DNA of 64,000 nucleotides. Origin: Limimaricola sp. Lineage in GTDB: Bacteria > Pseudomonadota > Alphaproteobacteria > Rhodobacterales > Rhodobacteraceae. The stretch lies in contig NZ_WGLM01000004.1 in NCBI RefSeq assembly GCF_016125575.1, positions 188,501 through 252,500 on the forward strand, read 5' to 3'. Of the stretch, positions 44,651 through 55,649 are shown in pieces. The position numbers were made by a program, and so were the translations under genes. Within the stretch, counting starts at the first letter, position 1; each line of letters starts with the position of its first letter. The notes under the pieces were generated by a model. That model searched no databases. It worked only from the letters and a program-made list of their open reading frames with translations, and had not been told where the DNA came from.

Positions 44651-45916
44651 TTACCCCTCATGCGATGGTCCACGCATCTGCGCCGTTCCCCGAAGCTGGC
44701 CGATCGGGCTTAACGCCCTGTTGAAATGTGCCTGCCATCCGGGCGGCGAGATCGGGCGTGGCCTCTCGGGGGCCGGCGCCGTTGCCATCCGTCTTATCGT
44801 GTTTTCCCACAGATAACTGTCCCGCACGCTTAGGTAAACTGGCAGATCGCCAAGTGTTTCACGGTAGATGGCAAGATCGCCACAGATCACGGAAACGCCA
44901 AGTGCCGCCGCCTCGATGGGAGGCAGGCCATAACCCTCGGCCAGCGACGGGAAGAGCAGACCGCGCGAGCCCTGCAAAAGCGCCGCAACAGCGCCGTCAG
45001 ACACGCCCGAATGCTCGGTCACGCCAGGAATGCCGCGGTCGAGGCGGGCAAAGACAGCCTCGTTCTGCCAGCCTCGGGCACCGCAGATCACAAGACCTGG
45101 CGGATCGTCTCCCAACCGCTCCCAGACATCCAGAAGCAACGCGTGGTTCTTGCGCGGCTCGATCGTGCCGAGGGTGACAAAATAGGGTCTGTCAAGGCGA
45201 ATACCGGGTGGAATTGCCGTCGGGTCGGGCCGCGGGGGGGTAACGCCAAGGGGTGCGACCACCACCGGCGGACAGGCAGACAGGTGATGGAGCAGGCTGG
45301 CGCGAACGACCTCGGAGGCGGTGATGATCCAGTCGGCGTACTGACCGGCCACGGCCAGTCGCCCACGAAACGTCTCGACCGTGCCGGGGCGCTGGTAATC
45401 GGGGAAATCCAACGGGATGGTGTCGTGGATCAGCACGGCGATGCGTGCGTTGCGCACCGTCCGGACCGCCTCCATCACGCGCGTCGACAGGTTGCTGTGT
45501 CCGATGTTGAAATAAACCGTTCCTGCCGGCATATGCCGGGCCAACATGCGGCCCAATCCGCCGCGTGGCGCCCGCGCCAAGGCCAAACGGCGCAACGTGG
45601 CCTGTGCCGCCTGACGGGCCGGGTCCAGTCGCCGCGATAGACGCGACAGCAGGTCCGGCCTGCCCCAATCATCGCTTTCGGACACCGTCAACAGCCGGCC
45701 AGCCCCGGTCCGGTCAAGCAAGACAAAGCCCAGCGCCGTTCGTGCCAAGGCAAAGAACGGGGTCTCGTCCCGCAGGAAATGGGCGAGGTAGGCACGCTCT
45801 ACCCGGTCGACACCAGTTACGCCGCGGCCCGCCCTGCTTATCAGGCGGGTCACGTCCAGCACCCGCGCCGGGGCGCTATCTGTCGTAGTGGCCACTCTGG
45901 TGCCAGCGCCAGGCAT
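44651..45916 (-). CDS. Group 1 (GT4-like) glycosyltransferase
   Basis: 421 residues from ATG 45916; GTG 45895 is another possible start and both overlap galE. GT-B features: the donor-binding half has FVTLGTIEPRKNHALLLDVWERLG (LGTIEPRKN is a GT4 hallmark), GLVICGARGWQNE, and the EX7E-like stretch FPSLAEGYGLPPIEAAALG. The N-terminal half (LDVTRLISRAGRGVTGVDRVERAY) is the acceptor side. Likely adds a mannose- or rhamnose-type sugar to a growing glycan; specificity not readable. Confidence 0.85.
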   Translation of the reverse strand: MPGAGTRVATTTDSAPARVLDVTRLISRAGRGVTGVDRVERAYLAHFLRDETPFFALARTALGFVLLDRTGAGRLLTVSESDDWGRPDLLSRLSRRLDPARQAAQATLRRLALARAPRGGLGRMLARHMPAGTVYFNIGHSNLSTRVMEAVRTVRNARIAVLIHDTIPLDFPDYQRPGTVETFRGRLAVAGQYADWIITASEVVRASLLHHLSACPPVVVAPLGVTPPRPDPTAIPPGIRLDRPYFVTLGTIEPRKNHALLLDVWERLGDDPPGLVICGARGWQNEAVFARLDRGIPGVTEHSGVSDGAVAALLQGSRGLLFPSLAEGYGLPPIEAAALGVSVICGDLAIYRETLGDLPVYLSVRDSYLWENTIRRMATAPAPERPRPISPPGWQAHFNRALSPIGQLRGTAQMRGPSHEG

Positions 45917-46859
45917 CGGCGATCATTGTTTCCATATCGGAACGAATAGGGGCCCAGCCAAGTTCGGCCTGCGCGCGGCTGCTGCCGGAAACCAACGCCA
46001 CGGCATCGCCCGGACGGCGCGGCCCTTCGTTGACCGGCACCGGGCGGTTGGTGACCTTGGCGGAATTGGCGACGACCTCGCGCACGGAAAAGCCGGTCCC
46101 GGTACCAAGGTTGAAGACGCGCCCCGGCTTGCCCGCTTCCAGCCATTTCAGGCCGAGGACATGCGCCGCAACCAGATCCATGACATGAACGTAATCGCGA
46201 ATGCAGGTGCCGTCAGGCGTGGGATAGTCGGTACCGAAGACGGTCAGTGCCGGGCGCTTGCCATCGATCGCGTCCAGCATCAGCGGGATCAGGTGCGTCT
46301 CTGGGCGGTGGTGTTCACCCACCTCGCCGTCCGCGTCGGCCCCGGCAACGTTGAAGTAGCGGAAGATCACCGCGCGCAGACCGTGGCTGGCCGTGAAGTT
46401 GTTCAACATGTCCTCGATCGCGCGTTTCGAGGCGCCGTAGGCGTTGATGGGCGCTTGCGCCGTATCCTCGTCCAGCACGACACCGTCCTGGTCGCCATAG
46501 GTCGCGCAGGTCGAGGAAAAGACGAAGTTCAGACAGCCGGCGCGGATCGCCGCCTCGATCAGCCGCAGCGATCCGATGACGTTATTGTCCCAGTAGGGCC
46601 CCGGGTCCTTCATGCTGTCGCCGACAAGGCTGAGTGCGGCGAAATGCATCACCGCGACCGGGCGATGCTTGGCAAAAACCTCATCCAGCCGCGCCGCATC
46701 GCGCAGATCGCCCTGCTCGAACGGGCCGAACTTCACCGCGTCCTGCCAGCCTGTGACAAGGCTGTCATAGGTCACGGGGGTATAGCCCGCGGCCCGCAGC
46801 GCCTTGCAGGCGTGCGAGCCGATATAGCCCGCGCCCCCGGTCACAAGAATCGTCGTCAC
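45876..46859 (-). CDS. galE: UDP-glucose 4-epimerase
   Basis: Interconverts UDP-glucose and UDP-galactose. 327 residues from GTG 46859, overlapping galU (GTGA). NAD motif GGAGYIGSH at 8-16, catalytic S-Y-K set (FSSTCATYGD and YGASK), and HHRPETHLIPL. It sits between galU and three glycosyltransferases, supplying UDP-galactose for them. Confidence 0.95.
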   Translation of the reverse strand: MTTILVTGGAGYIGSHACKALRAAGYTPVTYDSLVTGWQDAVKFGPFEQGDLRDAARLDEVFAKHRPVAVMHFAALSLVGDSMKDPGPYWDNNVIGSLRLIEAAIRAGCLNFVFSSTCATYGDQDGVVLDEDTAQAPINAYGASKRAIEDMLNNFTASHGLRAVIFRYFNVAGADADGEVGEHHRPETHLIPLMLDAIDGKRPALTVFGTDYPTPDGTCIRDYVHVMDLVAAHVLGLKWLEAGKPGRVFNLGTGTGFSVREVVANSAKVTNRPVPVNEGPRRPGDAVALVSGSSRAQAELGWAPIRSDMETMIADAWRWHQSGHYDR

Positions 46860-47749
46860 TCCGCGGCCCTGCGCGCGGACATCACGTCGCTTAGATACTG
46901 CGACAGTTCGGCGCCAAGGTCGGGCCGGGCCAGACCGAAAGCCACGGTCGCCTGCAGGAAACCTGCCTTGGAGCCGCAGTCGAACCTCTGCCCCTCAAAG
47001 CGATAGCCGAAGACATCTCGCCCTTCGGTCAGTTCACGTGCAATGGCGTCGGTCAGCTGCAACTCGCCCCCGGCGCCGCTGTCGATCTGGCCGAGGTTGC
47101 GCAGGATTTTCGGCGTCAAGATGTAACGCCCGATCACCGCAAGGTTCGAGGGCGCGGTTCCGGGGGCAGGTTTTTCCACCATACCCTGCACCTTCACGAC
47201 GCGACCGCCGATGTCTTGGGAGTCAAGAATGCCGTAGGCACTGGTGCGGCTTGCAGGCACTTCCATCGCCGCAACCATGCAACCGCCTGTTTCGGCATGC
47301 GCTTCGACCATCTGCTGCAAGCAAGGCTTGTCGCCTGCGATGACATCGTCGGGCAGCATCACGGCGAAGGGTTCATTGCCAACAAGGCGGCGGGCGCACC
47401 ACACGGCATGGCCAAGGCCAAGTGCCTTGTGCTGGCGGATATACGCGATGGCGCCGCTTTCCATGTTGGTGGATTTCAAGGTCTCCAGCAGTTCGTGCTT
47501 GCCAGACTGGCGCAGGCTAGTTTCCAGCTCGGGCGCGATGTCGAAGTAATCTTCCAGCGCCGACTTGCCACGCGAGGTGACGAAGATGAACTCCTTGATA
47601 CCGGCCGCGCGCGCCTCGTCGATGGCGTACTGAATCAGCGGCCTGTCAACCAGGGTCATGATTTCTTTGGGAATCGCCTTGGTTGCCGGCAAGAACCGGG
47701 TACCAAGACCTGCAACGGGGAAGATTGCCTTGGTAATGCGCGATTTCAT
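46856..47749 (-). CDS. galU: UTP-glucose-1-phosphate uridylyltransferase
   Basis: Makes UDP-glucose. 297 residues; nucleotide motif GLGTRFLPATKAIPKEI at residues 15-31, then FVTSRGKSALEDYFD and VMLPDDVI. First gene of a tightly coupled run (galU-galE-GT4-GT2-GT14-sulfotransferase). The 119-base gap upstream, after the GT2 gene stop, probably holds its promoter, but I see no convincing -10/-35 pair. Confidence 0.96.
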   Translation of the reverse strand: MKSRITKAIFPVAGLGTRFLPATKAIPKEIMTLVDRPLIQYAIDEARAAGIKEFIFVTSRGKSALEDYFDIAPELETSLRQSGKHELLETLKSTNMESGAIAYIRQHKALGLGHAVWCARRLVGNEPFAVMLPDDVIAGDKPCLQQMVEAHAETGGCMVAAMEVPASRTSAYGILDSQDIGGRVVKVQGMVEKPAPGTAPSNLAVIGRYILTPKILRNLGQIDSGAGGELQLTDAIARELTEGRDVFGYRFEGQRFDCGSKAGFLQATVAFGLARPDLGAELSQYLSDVMSARRAAE

Positions 47750-47868
47750 GGCTTTCTTCCCACCGGGGTTACAGCAGCATCGTTCTCATGGGCAATTTAG
47801 CCCGGACAACGGCAACACTCTATGACCCCAATCCGGAAAATTGCCAACCTTTCAAGACCCGACTTGGC

Positions 47869-49107
47869 CTATTCTCGGGCAAAATCGCGGATGCGGCTCA
47901 TTCGCTGCACCTCGGCGGCAACGCGCGCGCCGAAGCGCCAGAAGCGAAATCGTGGGCCGTTGCGTTCGGAGCGACCGAACAGGCCGCCTGTTTGCAGCCA
48001 GAACCCATCCGGGTGGAACCGCACCCAATGTGGCCGTGCCGTAGGCGACAGAATGATCACGCTGACCGTGTCGCCCTCTTGCGCGGCTCGGGCGGCATCG
48101 GCCAAGCGTGCGCGGCGTTGCCACGGCCGGCCTGAAAACACCAGCGCCCGCCCGCTCCGCGGCAACCGTTTGAACGGCTGGAACTCCGCGCCGGGGCCAA
48201 GCGGCGGCGTCTGACCAAACTCGCGCGTCTGCCCTTCATCCCAGCCGGTCTGAAACGTTTCCATCAGCCGGTTCACCTCGCGCCGGTTGATCCGCCCGGC
48301 AAGGAAATGGCTGACAAGGCGTTTGCGCTGGGCCACTGCTTCATCCAGCAGGCGGGCGGCGTGGTCAGCGGCCGGGGCGTGCTTGCGCAAGAACACGGCA
48401 AGGCTCGCGCCAATCTGGAAAAGGTCACGCGGCACCCTGTCGGCCCTGCGAAACGGACCGGCAGCAAATCCATGAACCACCTGTGCCAAAGGCACGATCG
48501 CCGTCCGGTGTCCTGCTGCGGCCAGTCGCAAGTTCACGTCCGTTTCGTCCAGGTAGAAGCGGAAGGCAGGGTCGAAACCGCCAATCGTGGCCAAGACATC
48601 GCGCCGGAACGCCATATTCGTCCCCTCGGTCCGAACTGCCCGGCCCGGGCCGGGATCGGGGCAGGAGACGCGGGCCGGGTCAACCACCAGCGGGTCGTGG
48701 TTTCCTTCCGCGTCAACGGCGCGCGCCGTCCATTGAAACCCGATACCTTTGCGTCCGCGCACGAACCCTCCGGCAGCGGCGATATCAGGCTCTGAAAAGG
48801 CCGAAACGAGGTGCGCCAGCCATGTCGGCTCTGCCACGGCATCATCGTCGATGAAGGCCACGATCTCGCCCCCCGCGGCGGCAAGGCCAAGGTTACGCGC
48901 GACGCTGATATTTGCCTCGTCGCAGGGGATCAGCCGCACCCGGTCATCCCACCCTTGAGCGGCCAGCGCCCGGCGGCCAGCGGCATCGGCCACCACGACC
49001 ACTTCGAACGGATCGTAAAGCTGGCCCTCCAGCGCCTTGAGGCAGAGTGTCAGGGCCTTGGGCCGGTCCCGGCTGACGACGATCACGCTGACCGGCGCCG
49101 CGGTCAC
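47869..49107 (-). CDS. Family 2 glycosyltransferase
   Basis: 412 residues from GTG 49107, overlapping the kdsB stop by four bases. N-terminal GT2 domain: VSVIVVSRDRP, NISVARNLGLAAAGGEIVAFIDDDAVAEP (metal site DDD 87-89), GGFDPAFRFYLDETDVNLRLAAAGH. From about residue 235 it continues with a basic helical tail of unknown role. Coupling to kdsB and cysQ suggests work on a Kdo-containing or sulfated glycan. Confidence 0.85.
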   Translation of the reverse strand: MTAAPVSVIVVSRDRPKALTLCLKALEGQLYDPFEVVVVADAAGRRALAAQGWDDRVRLIPCDEANISVARNLGLAAAGGEIVAFIDDDAVAEPTWLAHLVSAFSEPDIAAAGGFVRGRKGIGFQWTARAVDAEGNHDPLVVDPARVSCPDPGPGRAVRTEGTNMAFRRDVLATIGGFDPAFRFYLDETDVNLRLAAAGHRTAIVPLAQVVHGFAAGPFRRADRVPRDLFQIGASLAVFLRKHAPAADHAARLLDEAVAQRKRLVSHFLAGRINRREVNRLMETFQTGWDEGQTREFGQTPPLGPGAEFQPFKRLPRSGRALVFSGRPWQRRARLADAARAAQEGDTVSVIILSPTARPHWVRFHPDGFWLQTGGLFGRSERNGPRFRFWRFGARVAAEVQRMSRIRDFARE

Positions 49108-49904
49108 GCCAACCCCATCTGCCGCATCATCGCCTCGATCCGGGGCACGTCGGCGGGGTTGTTCAACTCCCAGAACTGGCGCCCGCGCGCGTCGACCTCG
49201 ACGCACAGGACCGGAACGCCGCGTTCGAGGAAACGCAGCTGTTCCAGCCCTTCCAGACCCTCAAGCGGCCCGGGTTCCCAGCCGGCATAAGCGGCCAGCG
49301 CCGCGGGGCGATAAGCATAGACGCCGACATGGTGGAAGACAGGCGTGATCGCCGCGTCGGGCCAGTCCTTGCCGGTATAGGGAATCACCTCTTTCGAGAA
49401 GTAGAGCGCGCGACGGTCTGCTCCGAAGACAGCGGTGGTTCCACCTACGCGCCCTGCGCGCCGATCCTCGAGAAAACCGCGCAGGGCCGCGCCATCGGTG
49501 GGCAGCACCGGCGTGGCGACACCCATGTCGGGTCGCGCCGACAGGCCCGCGATCAGGTCTTCGACGAACCACGGCGGGGTCAGCGGCGCATCGCCCTGCA
49601 GGTTGACCACGATGTCATAACTGCCGCCCAGCGCGCTGACCACCTCGGCGCAGCGTTCGGTTCCGTTGCGGCAGGCGGACGAGGTCATCACCACCTCGGC
49701 GCCAAAGCCGCGCGCCTCGGCAGCGATCCTGTCGTCATCAGTCGCGACAACCACGCGGTCGACGCCCCTCACCTGCATCGCGGCATCCCAGCTACGGCGG
49801 ATCAGCGTGCGCGCCTCGCCGGTGGCGCCGGTCAGCGGCACCAGCGGCTTGCCGGGATAACGTGTCGAGGCATAGCGCGCCGGAATGGCGACAAGGACGG
49901 ACAT
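49104..49904 (-). CDS. kdsB: 3-deoxy-manno-octulosonate cytidylyltransferase
   Basis: Activates Kdo as CMP-Kdo for lipopolysaccharide or capsule. 266 residues from ATG 49904, sharing one base with the cysQ stop. N-terminus VAIPARYASTRYPGKPL, then ATDDDRIAAEA and the metal/nucleotide block VNLQGDAPLTPP. The typical QGDEP is QGDAP here, a form also used by KdsB relatives tied to capsule loci. Confidence 0.9.
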   Translation of the reverse strand: MSVLVAIPARYASTRYPGKPLVPLTGATGEARTLIRRSWDAAMQVRGVDRVVVATDDDRIAAEARGFGAEVVMTSSACRNGTERCAEVVSALGGSYDIVVNLQGDAPLTPPWFVEDLIAGLSARPDMGVATPVLPTDGAALRGFLEDRRAGRVGGTTAVFGADRRALYFSKEVIPYTGKDWPDAAITPVFHHVGVYAYRPAALAAYAGWEPGPLEGLEGLEQLRFLERGVPVLCVEVDARGRQFWELNNPADVPRIEAMMRQMGLA

Positions 49905-50701
49905 CAGGCTTCCTTCAGATCGACGCCCGGCGCGTAGGCGATGAAGAACGGGTTGGCAAAGCCCGGCTTGCCGTAGCGCAGCGGCTGGTGATTGTCGAAA
50001 CGCACGACGTCGCCTCCCGCGCCCACCAGCACCGCATGGCCTGCGGCAGTGTCCCATTCCATGGTGCGGCCGACGCGGGGGTAAAGGTCGGCCTCGCCGG
50101 TGGCGACAAGGCAGAATTTCAGCGACGAACCTGCGCTAGTCATATCGCGCACGGCGTATTTCGCGATGTAGTCGTCCGTGGCCTGATCGCGGTGCGATTT
50201 CGACGCGACGACCATCAGCGCGGCATTATCGGGGCGCGAGACCCGCAGGGGTTTCACCGGGCCGGGATTGTCCTTGTCGAAGGGCTCGTCTTCCTCGACA
50301 GCGTTACCGCCCTTGTCGGTGTAAAACAGCCGCCCCTTGGCGGGCGCGTAGACCACGCCACGGATCGGCGCACCGTCATCGACATAGGCGATATTCACGG
50401 TGAAATCGCCCCGGCGCTGGACGAATTCCTTGGTGCCGTCCAGCGGATCGACGATCAGGAACTCCGTCACGCTGAGGGCATGGCTTTGCGCCTGCTCCTC
50501 GGTCACCAGCGCGATATCGGGGAAGGCCGCGCGCAGGCCGGCCGAGATCAGCGCGTCAGCAGCTTCGTCAGCCTCGGTCACCGGGCTGGAATCGGCCTTG
50601 GAACGGACGTCGAAATCGGGTGACGCGTAGATTTCCATGATCTTGTCGCCTGCCTCGAGGGCCAGCCGGCGCATGACGCGGCTCAGCTTTTCGAAATCCA
50701 T
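49904..50701 (-). CDS. cysQ: 3'(2'),5'-bisphosphate nucleotidase
   Basis: Hydrolyses PAP (3'-phosphoadenosine 5'-phosphate) to AMP, removing the inhibitory by-product of PAPS-dependent sulfation. 265 residues of the inositol-phosphatase fold: metal motifs VTEEQAQ, DPLDGTKEFVQRRGDF and WDTAAGHAVL. First gene of cysQ-kdsB-GT2. The sulfotransferase about 8 kb downstream gives a reason for its presence here (inference). Confidence 0.93.
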   Translation of the reverse strand: MDFEKLSRVMRRLALEAGDKIMEIYASPDFDVRSKADSSPVTEADEAADALISAGLRAAFPDIALVTEEQAQSHALSVTEFLIVDPLDGTKEFVQRRGDFTVNIAYVDDGAPIRGVVYAPAKGRLFYTDKGGNAVEEDEPFDKDNPGPVKPLRVSRPDNAALMVVASKSHRDQATDDYIAKYAVRDMTSAGSSLKFCLVATGEADLYPRVGRTMEWDTAAGHAVLVGAGGDVVRFDNHQPLRYGKPGFANPFFIAYAPGVDLKEA

Positions 50702-50850
50702 GTCCGGCTCCTCACATTCCGATGACCTGCGGCGCGACAGTTGAAAACGCAGGCCGTTCCCCTTATGCTGACGCCTCAAGAGAACGGCAAGAAATTCGTT
50801 CCACAAGGCACGAGTGGCCCACGTCAGAGGCCGATGGCAGGACGGCGAAG

Positions 50851-51672
50851 ATGTTCCAGACACCGGCCCGACGGTCCCAGTTGTCCCAGATCCTGTCGAT
50901 CGGGGATCTGATCTATCACTCGATCGTCCACAATGTCCGCAAGAGCCACAAGAACGCGCTGATCGGCCTGCTTCTGAACATCCTGCAGACGATCATCTTC
51001 GTCGCGGCCTTTTACATGATGTACCAGATCTTCGGCATCCGCCGGGTGCAGATCCGTGGCGACTTCATGGTTTACCTGTTTACAGGTGTCTTCCTGTTCA
51101 TGGCCCACGCCAAGGCGATTGGCGCGGTGGTGCGCGCCGATGGCCCGACGTCGTCAATGATGAAGCACGGGCCGTTGAACACGCTGGTCACCATCTCTGC
51201 CTCGGCTCTCAGCACGCTGTACCTGCAGATCGTCTCGCTGGTGACGGTGCTGTTCCTTTACAACCTTATTTTCCACACCGTTCAGATCGACGATCCGATC
51301 GGGGCATTCGGATGTCTGCTTCTGGCATGGTTTTCGGGCGTGGCGGTGGGCGTGATCTTTCTGTCGATCAAGCCGTGGTGGCCCACCTTCGCCGGCATCG
51401 CCTCGACAGTCTATTCGCGGGCCAACATGGTTGGCTCGGGCAAGATGTTTGTCGCCAATACGCTGTCACCGAAGATGCTGGCGATCTTCAGCTGGAACCC
51501 GCTGTTCCATACGATCGATCAGGCGCGCGGTTTCGTCTTCATCAATTACAACCCGCATAACAGCTCTTTCATGTACCCGTTTTACGTCAGCATGGCGCTG
51601 TTGGTGATCGGGATGATGGCCGAGTTTTTCACGCGCAAGAACGCTTCGGTCAGCTGGGACGCCGGGCGCTGA
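50851..51672 (+). CDS. Capsule polysaccharide ABC exporter permease
   Basis: 273-residue ABC-2 type permease of the KpsM/RkpR class with about six membrane segments. ATG 50851 was chosen because it begins the conserved body (MFQTPARRSQLSQILSIGDLIYHSIVHNVRKSHKNALIGLLLNI); the frame is open upstream to 50722. Block NPLFHTIDQARGFVFINYNPHNSS is typical. Divergent from cysQ. No partner ATPase or membrane-fusion protein is in the window, so the exporter is incomplete here. Confidence 0.85.
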   Translation: MFQTPARRSQLSQILSIGDLIYHSIVHNVRKSHKNALIGLLLNILQTIIFVAAFYMMYQIFGIRRVQIRGDFMVYLFTGVFLFMAHAKAIGAVVRADGPTSSMMKHGPLNTLVTISASALSTLYLQIVSLVTVLFLYNLIFHTVQIDDPIGAFGCLLLAWFSGVAVGVIFLSIKPWWPTFAGIASTVYSRANMVGSGKMFVANTLSPKMLAIFSWNPLFHTIDQARGFVFINYNPHNSSFMYPFYVSMALLVIGMMAEFFTRKNASVSWDAGR

Positions 51673-51675
51673 CGT

Positions 51676-52329
51676 TCAGGTCACGACCCGCAGCGTGAGG
51701 TTGATCCGCCCACCTTCCGGCAACAGCGTGGAACTGCCGGGGCGCAGTTTGTCGATGCCGTGGTAGGCGAGCCGCGAGGGCCCCAAAAGCGCGAGCACAT
51801 CTCCCGATTCCAGCCAGACAGAGGTGGTCGGCCCGCCCCGCGTTGTGCCGCCGACTCGGAACTGCGCTGCATCCCCCAAAGAGATCGAGAGGACCGGCTG
51901 GGTCAGGTCAGCTTCGTCTCGGTCCTGATGCAGACCCATCCGCGCTGAAGCGTCGTAATGATTTACAAGGCAACTTTCAGGCAGCCTCGCGTCGGGGAGG
52001 AGCCACGCCCAGAGACCCAGCAATCGCGGTGGGATCGGCGGCCATGGTGCGCCGCTGGCGTGACGGCTGGCATAGCGATAGCCATCTTTATCGCTGACCC
52101 AACCCACCTTGCCAGCCGCCGTCATGGCCACCCGCATTGGCCGGCCAGACGGCGTGACATGGCGCACGGGCGGGGCCGCACGCATCACCGCGTCGATCTC
52201 GGCCAGAAGGGCCACTTGTGCGTCCCGGTCCAGCAGACCCTTCCAGACCGGCACGCCGTTGACCTCCAATGTCGGCCGCGGCACTGCATTCTGCCCATTT
52301 GCCGGATATTCCGCGTACTTTCCGCCCAT
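51676..52329 (-). CDS. alkB: AlkB-family 2-oxoglutarate/Fe(II) dioxygenase
   Basis: Repairs alkylated DNA or RNA bases by oxidative demethylation. 217 residues from ATG 52329; the ribosome site is weak and the true start may be further in. Iron ligands fit HQDRDE (HxD) and the distal His in LAYHGID; 2-oxoglutarate arginines fit GGRINLTLR. NHYDASARMGLHQD is the family hallmark. Its stop nearly abuts the convergent permease stop. Confidence 0.9.
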   Translation of the reverse strand: MGGKYAEYPANGQNAVPRPTLEVNGVPVWKGLLDRDAQVALLAEIDAVMRAAPPVRHVTPSGRPMRVAMTAAGKVGWVSDKDGYRYASRHASGAPWPPIPPRLLGLWAWLLPDARLPESCLVNHYDASARMGLHQDRDEADLTQPVLSISLGDAAQFRVGGTTRGGPTTSVWLESGDVLALLGPSRLAYHGIDKLRPGSSTLLPEGGRINLTLRVVT

Positions 52330-52347
52330 CTCCGCATGCCCTTGCTG

Positions 52348-52376
52348 TTGCAGCCCCCAAAAGCCACCCCTATATA
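52348..52376 (+). promoter_or_regulatory. Candidate dnaK promoter
   Basis: TTGCAG (52348-52353), 17 bases, TATATA (52371-52376), about 112 bases before the dnaK start. It lies just upstream of the alkB start on the other strand. A heat-shock sigma-32 type match (CTTG at 52341) has wrong spacing. Confidence 0.45.
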
Positions 52377-52488
52377 CCGCCAGAACCGCGGTGACCGGAA
52401 CATTCCGCCTCCGCGACAACCCCCAGTTGGCGATGGTGCCGCAACGGGCCGTCGCCGCTCAAACCGCCTATGTAGAGGGATTTGAAAC

Positions 52489-54405
<1,917 letters not shown>

Positions 54406-54426
54406 GGCCCCGTCCGCCTGAAGGTT

Positions 54427-54453
54427 GGCCGGCCCGTCACGTGCGGGCCGGTC
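54427..54453. terminator. dnaK-dnaJ intergenic hairpin
   Basis: Stem CCGGCCCG (54429-54436) / CGGGCCGG (54444-54451), extendable by two pairs, loop of seven, then TCTTTCCG. Probably a partial terminator that lowers dnaJ relative to dnaK. Confidence 0.6.
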
Positions 54454-54480
54454 TTTCCGTTTCCTGAGGGACATTCGTTC

Positions 54481-55626
54481 ATGGCGAAACGCGACTATTA
54501 CGAGACGCTGGGGATCGCGCGCGGCGCCAGTGCCGACGAGATCAAGAAGGCCTATCGCCAGAAGGCGAAAGAGCTGCACCCCGACCGCAATTCCGACAAC
54601 CCGACGGCCGAGGCCCAGTTCAAGGAGGCCAACGAGGCCTACGAGGTGTTGAAGGACCCCAACAAGAAGGCCGCCTATGACCGTTTCGGTCACGCCGCTT
54701 TCGAGGGTGGCATGGGTGGCGGCGGAGGGCCGCGCCCGGGGGCCGGACATTCCGATTTTGCCAGTGCCTTTTCCGACGTCTTCGACGACCTTTTTGGCGA
54801 CTTCATGGGTGGCCGGCAGGGTGGCGGGCGCAGCCGCGCGGTCCGGGGTAACGACCTGCGCTACAACATGCGCATCAGTCTCGAAGAAGCCTATTCCGGC
54901 CTGCAGAAGACCATCAACGTTCCCACCGCGGTGGCCTGTTCATCTTGCAAGGGAACCGGCGCCGAAGGCGGGTCCGAGCCGCAGACCTGCCCGACCTGTT
55001 CCGGCATGGGCAAGGTGCGGGCACAGCAGGGCTTCTTCACGGTCGAGCGGACCTGCCCCACCTGCAACGGCATGGGCCAGACCATCAAGAACCCCTGCAA
55101 GACCTGCCACGGGCAGGGCCGCGTCGAGAAAGAGCGCGCACTGGCGGTCAATATTCCCGCAGGCGTTGAAACCGGCACGCGGATCCGCCTTGCCGGTGAA
55201 GGCGAGGCCGGGATGCGCGGAGGCCCGACGGGCGATCTCTATATCTTCATAGAGGTGACCGAGCATCCGCTCTTTCAACGTGACGGCAGCAATCTGGCGT
55301 GCCGCGTGCCGGTCTCGATCGTCGAGGCGGCGCTGGGCGGCGATATCGAGGTGCCGACCATCGACGGTGGCCGCAGCCGCGTGAAGATCCCCGAGGGCAG
55401 CCAAACCGGCCGCCAGATGCGCCTGCGCGGCAAGGGCATGCCCGCCCTGCGCGGCGGCGGGCCGGGCGACATGTTCATCGAGCTGTCGGTCGAGACGCCG
55501 GTGAAGCTGACCGCGCGTCAGAAGGAACTGCTGCGCGAGTTCGACAAGCTAAGCGCCGAGAACAACCCGCAAAGCGAGGGGTTCTTCTCAGCCGTCAAGA
55601 ACTTCTGGGACAGCATGAAAGGCTGA
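54481..55626 (+). CDS. dnaJ: Chaperone DnaJ (Hsp40)
   Basis: Co-chaperone that activates DnaK. 381 residues: J domain 1-70 with HPD (LHPDRNSD), a Gly-rich stretch ([14 protein letters not shown]), four zinc repeats ([32 protein letters not shown]), and a C-terminal substrate domain. Normal type I DnaJ. Confidence 0.98.
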   Translation: MAKRDYYETLGIARGASADEIKKAYRQKAKELHPDRNSDNPTAEAQFKEANEAYEVLKDPNKKAAYDRFGHAAFEGGMGGGGGPRPGAGHSDFASAFSDVFDDLFGDFMGGRQGGGRSRAVRGNDLRYNMRISLEEAYSGLQKTINVPTAVACSSCKGTGAEGGSEPQTCPTCSGMGKVRAQQGFFTVERTCPTCNGMGQTIKNPCKTCHGQGRVEKERALAVNIPAGVETGTRIRLAGEGEAGMRGGPTGDLYIFIEVTEHPLFQRDGSNLACRVPVSIVEAALGGDIEVPTIDGGRSRVKIPEGSQTGRQMRLRGKGMPALRGGGPGDMFIELSVETPVKLTARQKELLREFDKLSAENNPQSEGFFSAVKNFWDSMKG

Positions 55627-55644
55627 CGGGCGCCCTGCCCGTCA
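55624..55644. terminator. Terminator hairpin after dnaJ
   Basis: Arms GACGGGC (55625-55631) and GCCCGTC (55637-55643) with a five-base loop, directly at the dnaJ stop and before the convergent RTX gene stop. Works in either direction; no U-run. Confidence 0.55.
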
Positions 55645-55649
55645 CCGCC

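Noticed and set aside
47750-47868. Promoter for galU (TTGGCA with a downstream AT-rich box)
   Set aside because: No -10 at acceptable spacing scores well; left unannotated.
52341-52376. Heat-shock sigma-32 promoter for dnaK
   Set aside because: CTTG and CCCTATAT are present but separated by too many bases; a sigma-70-like pair fits better.
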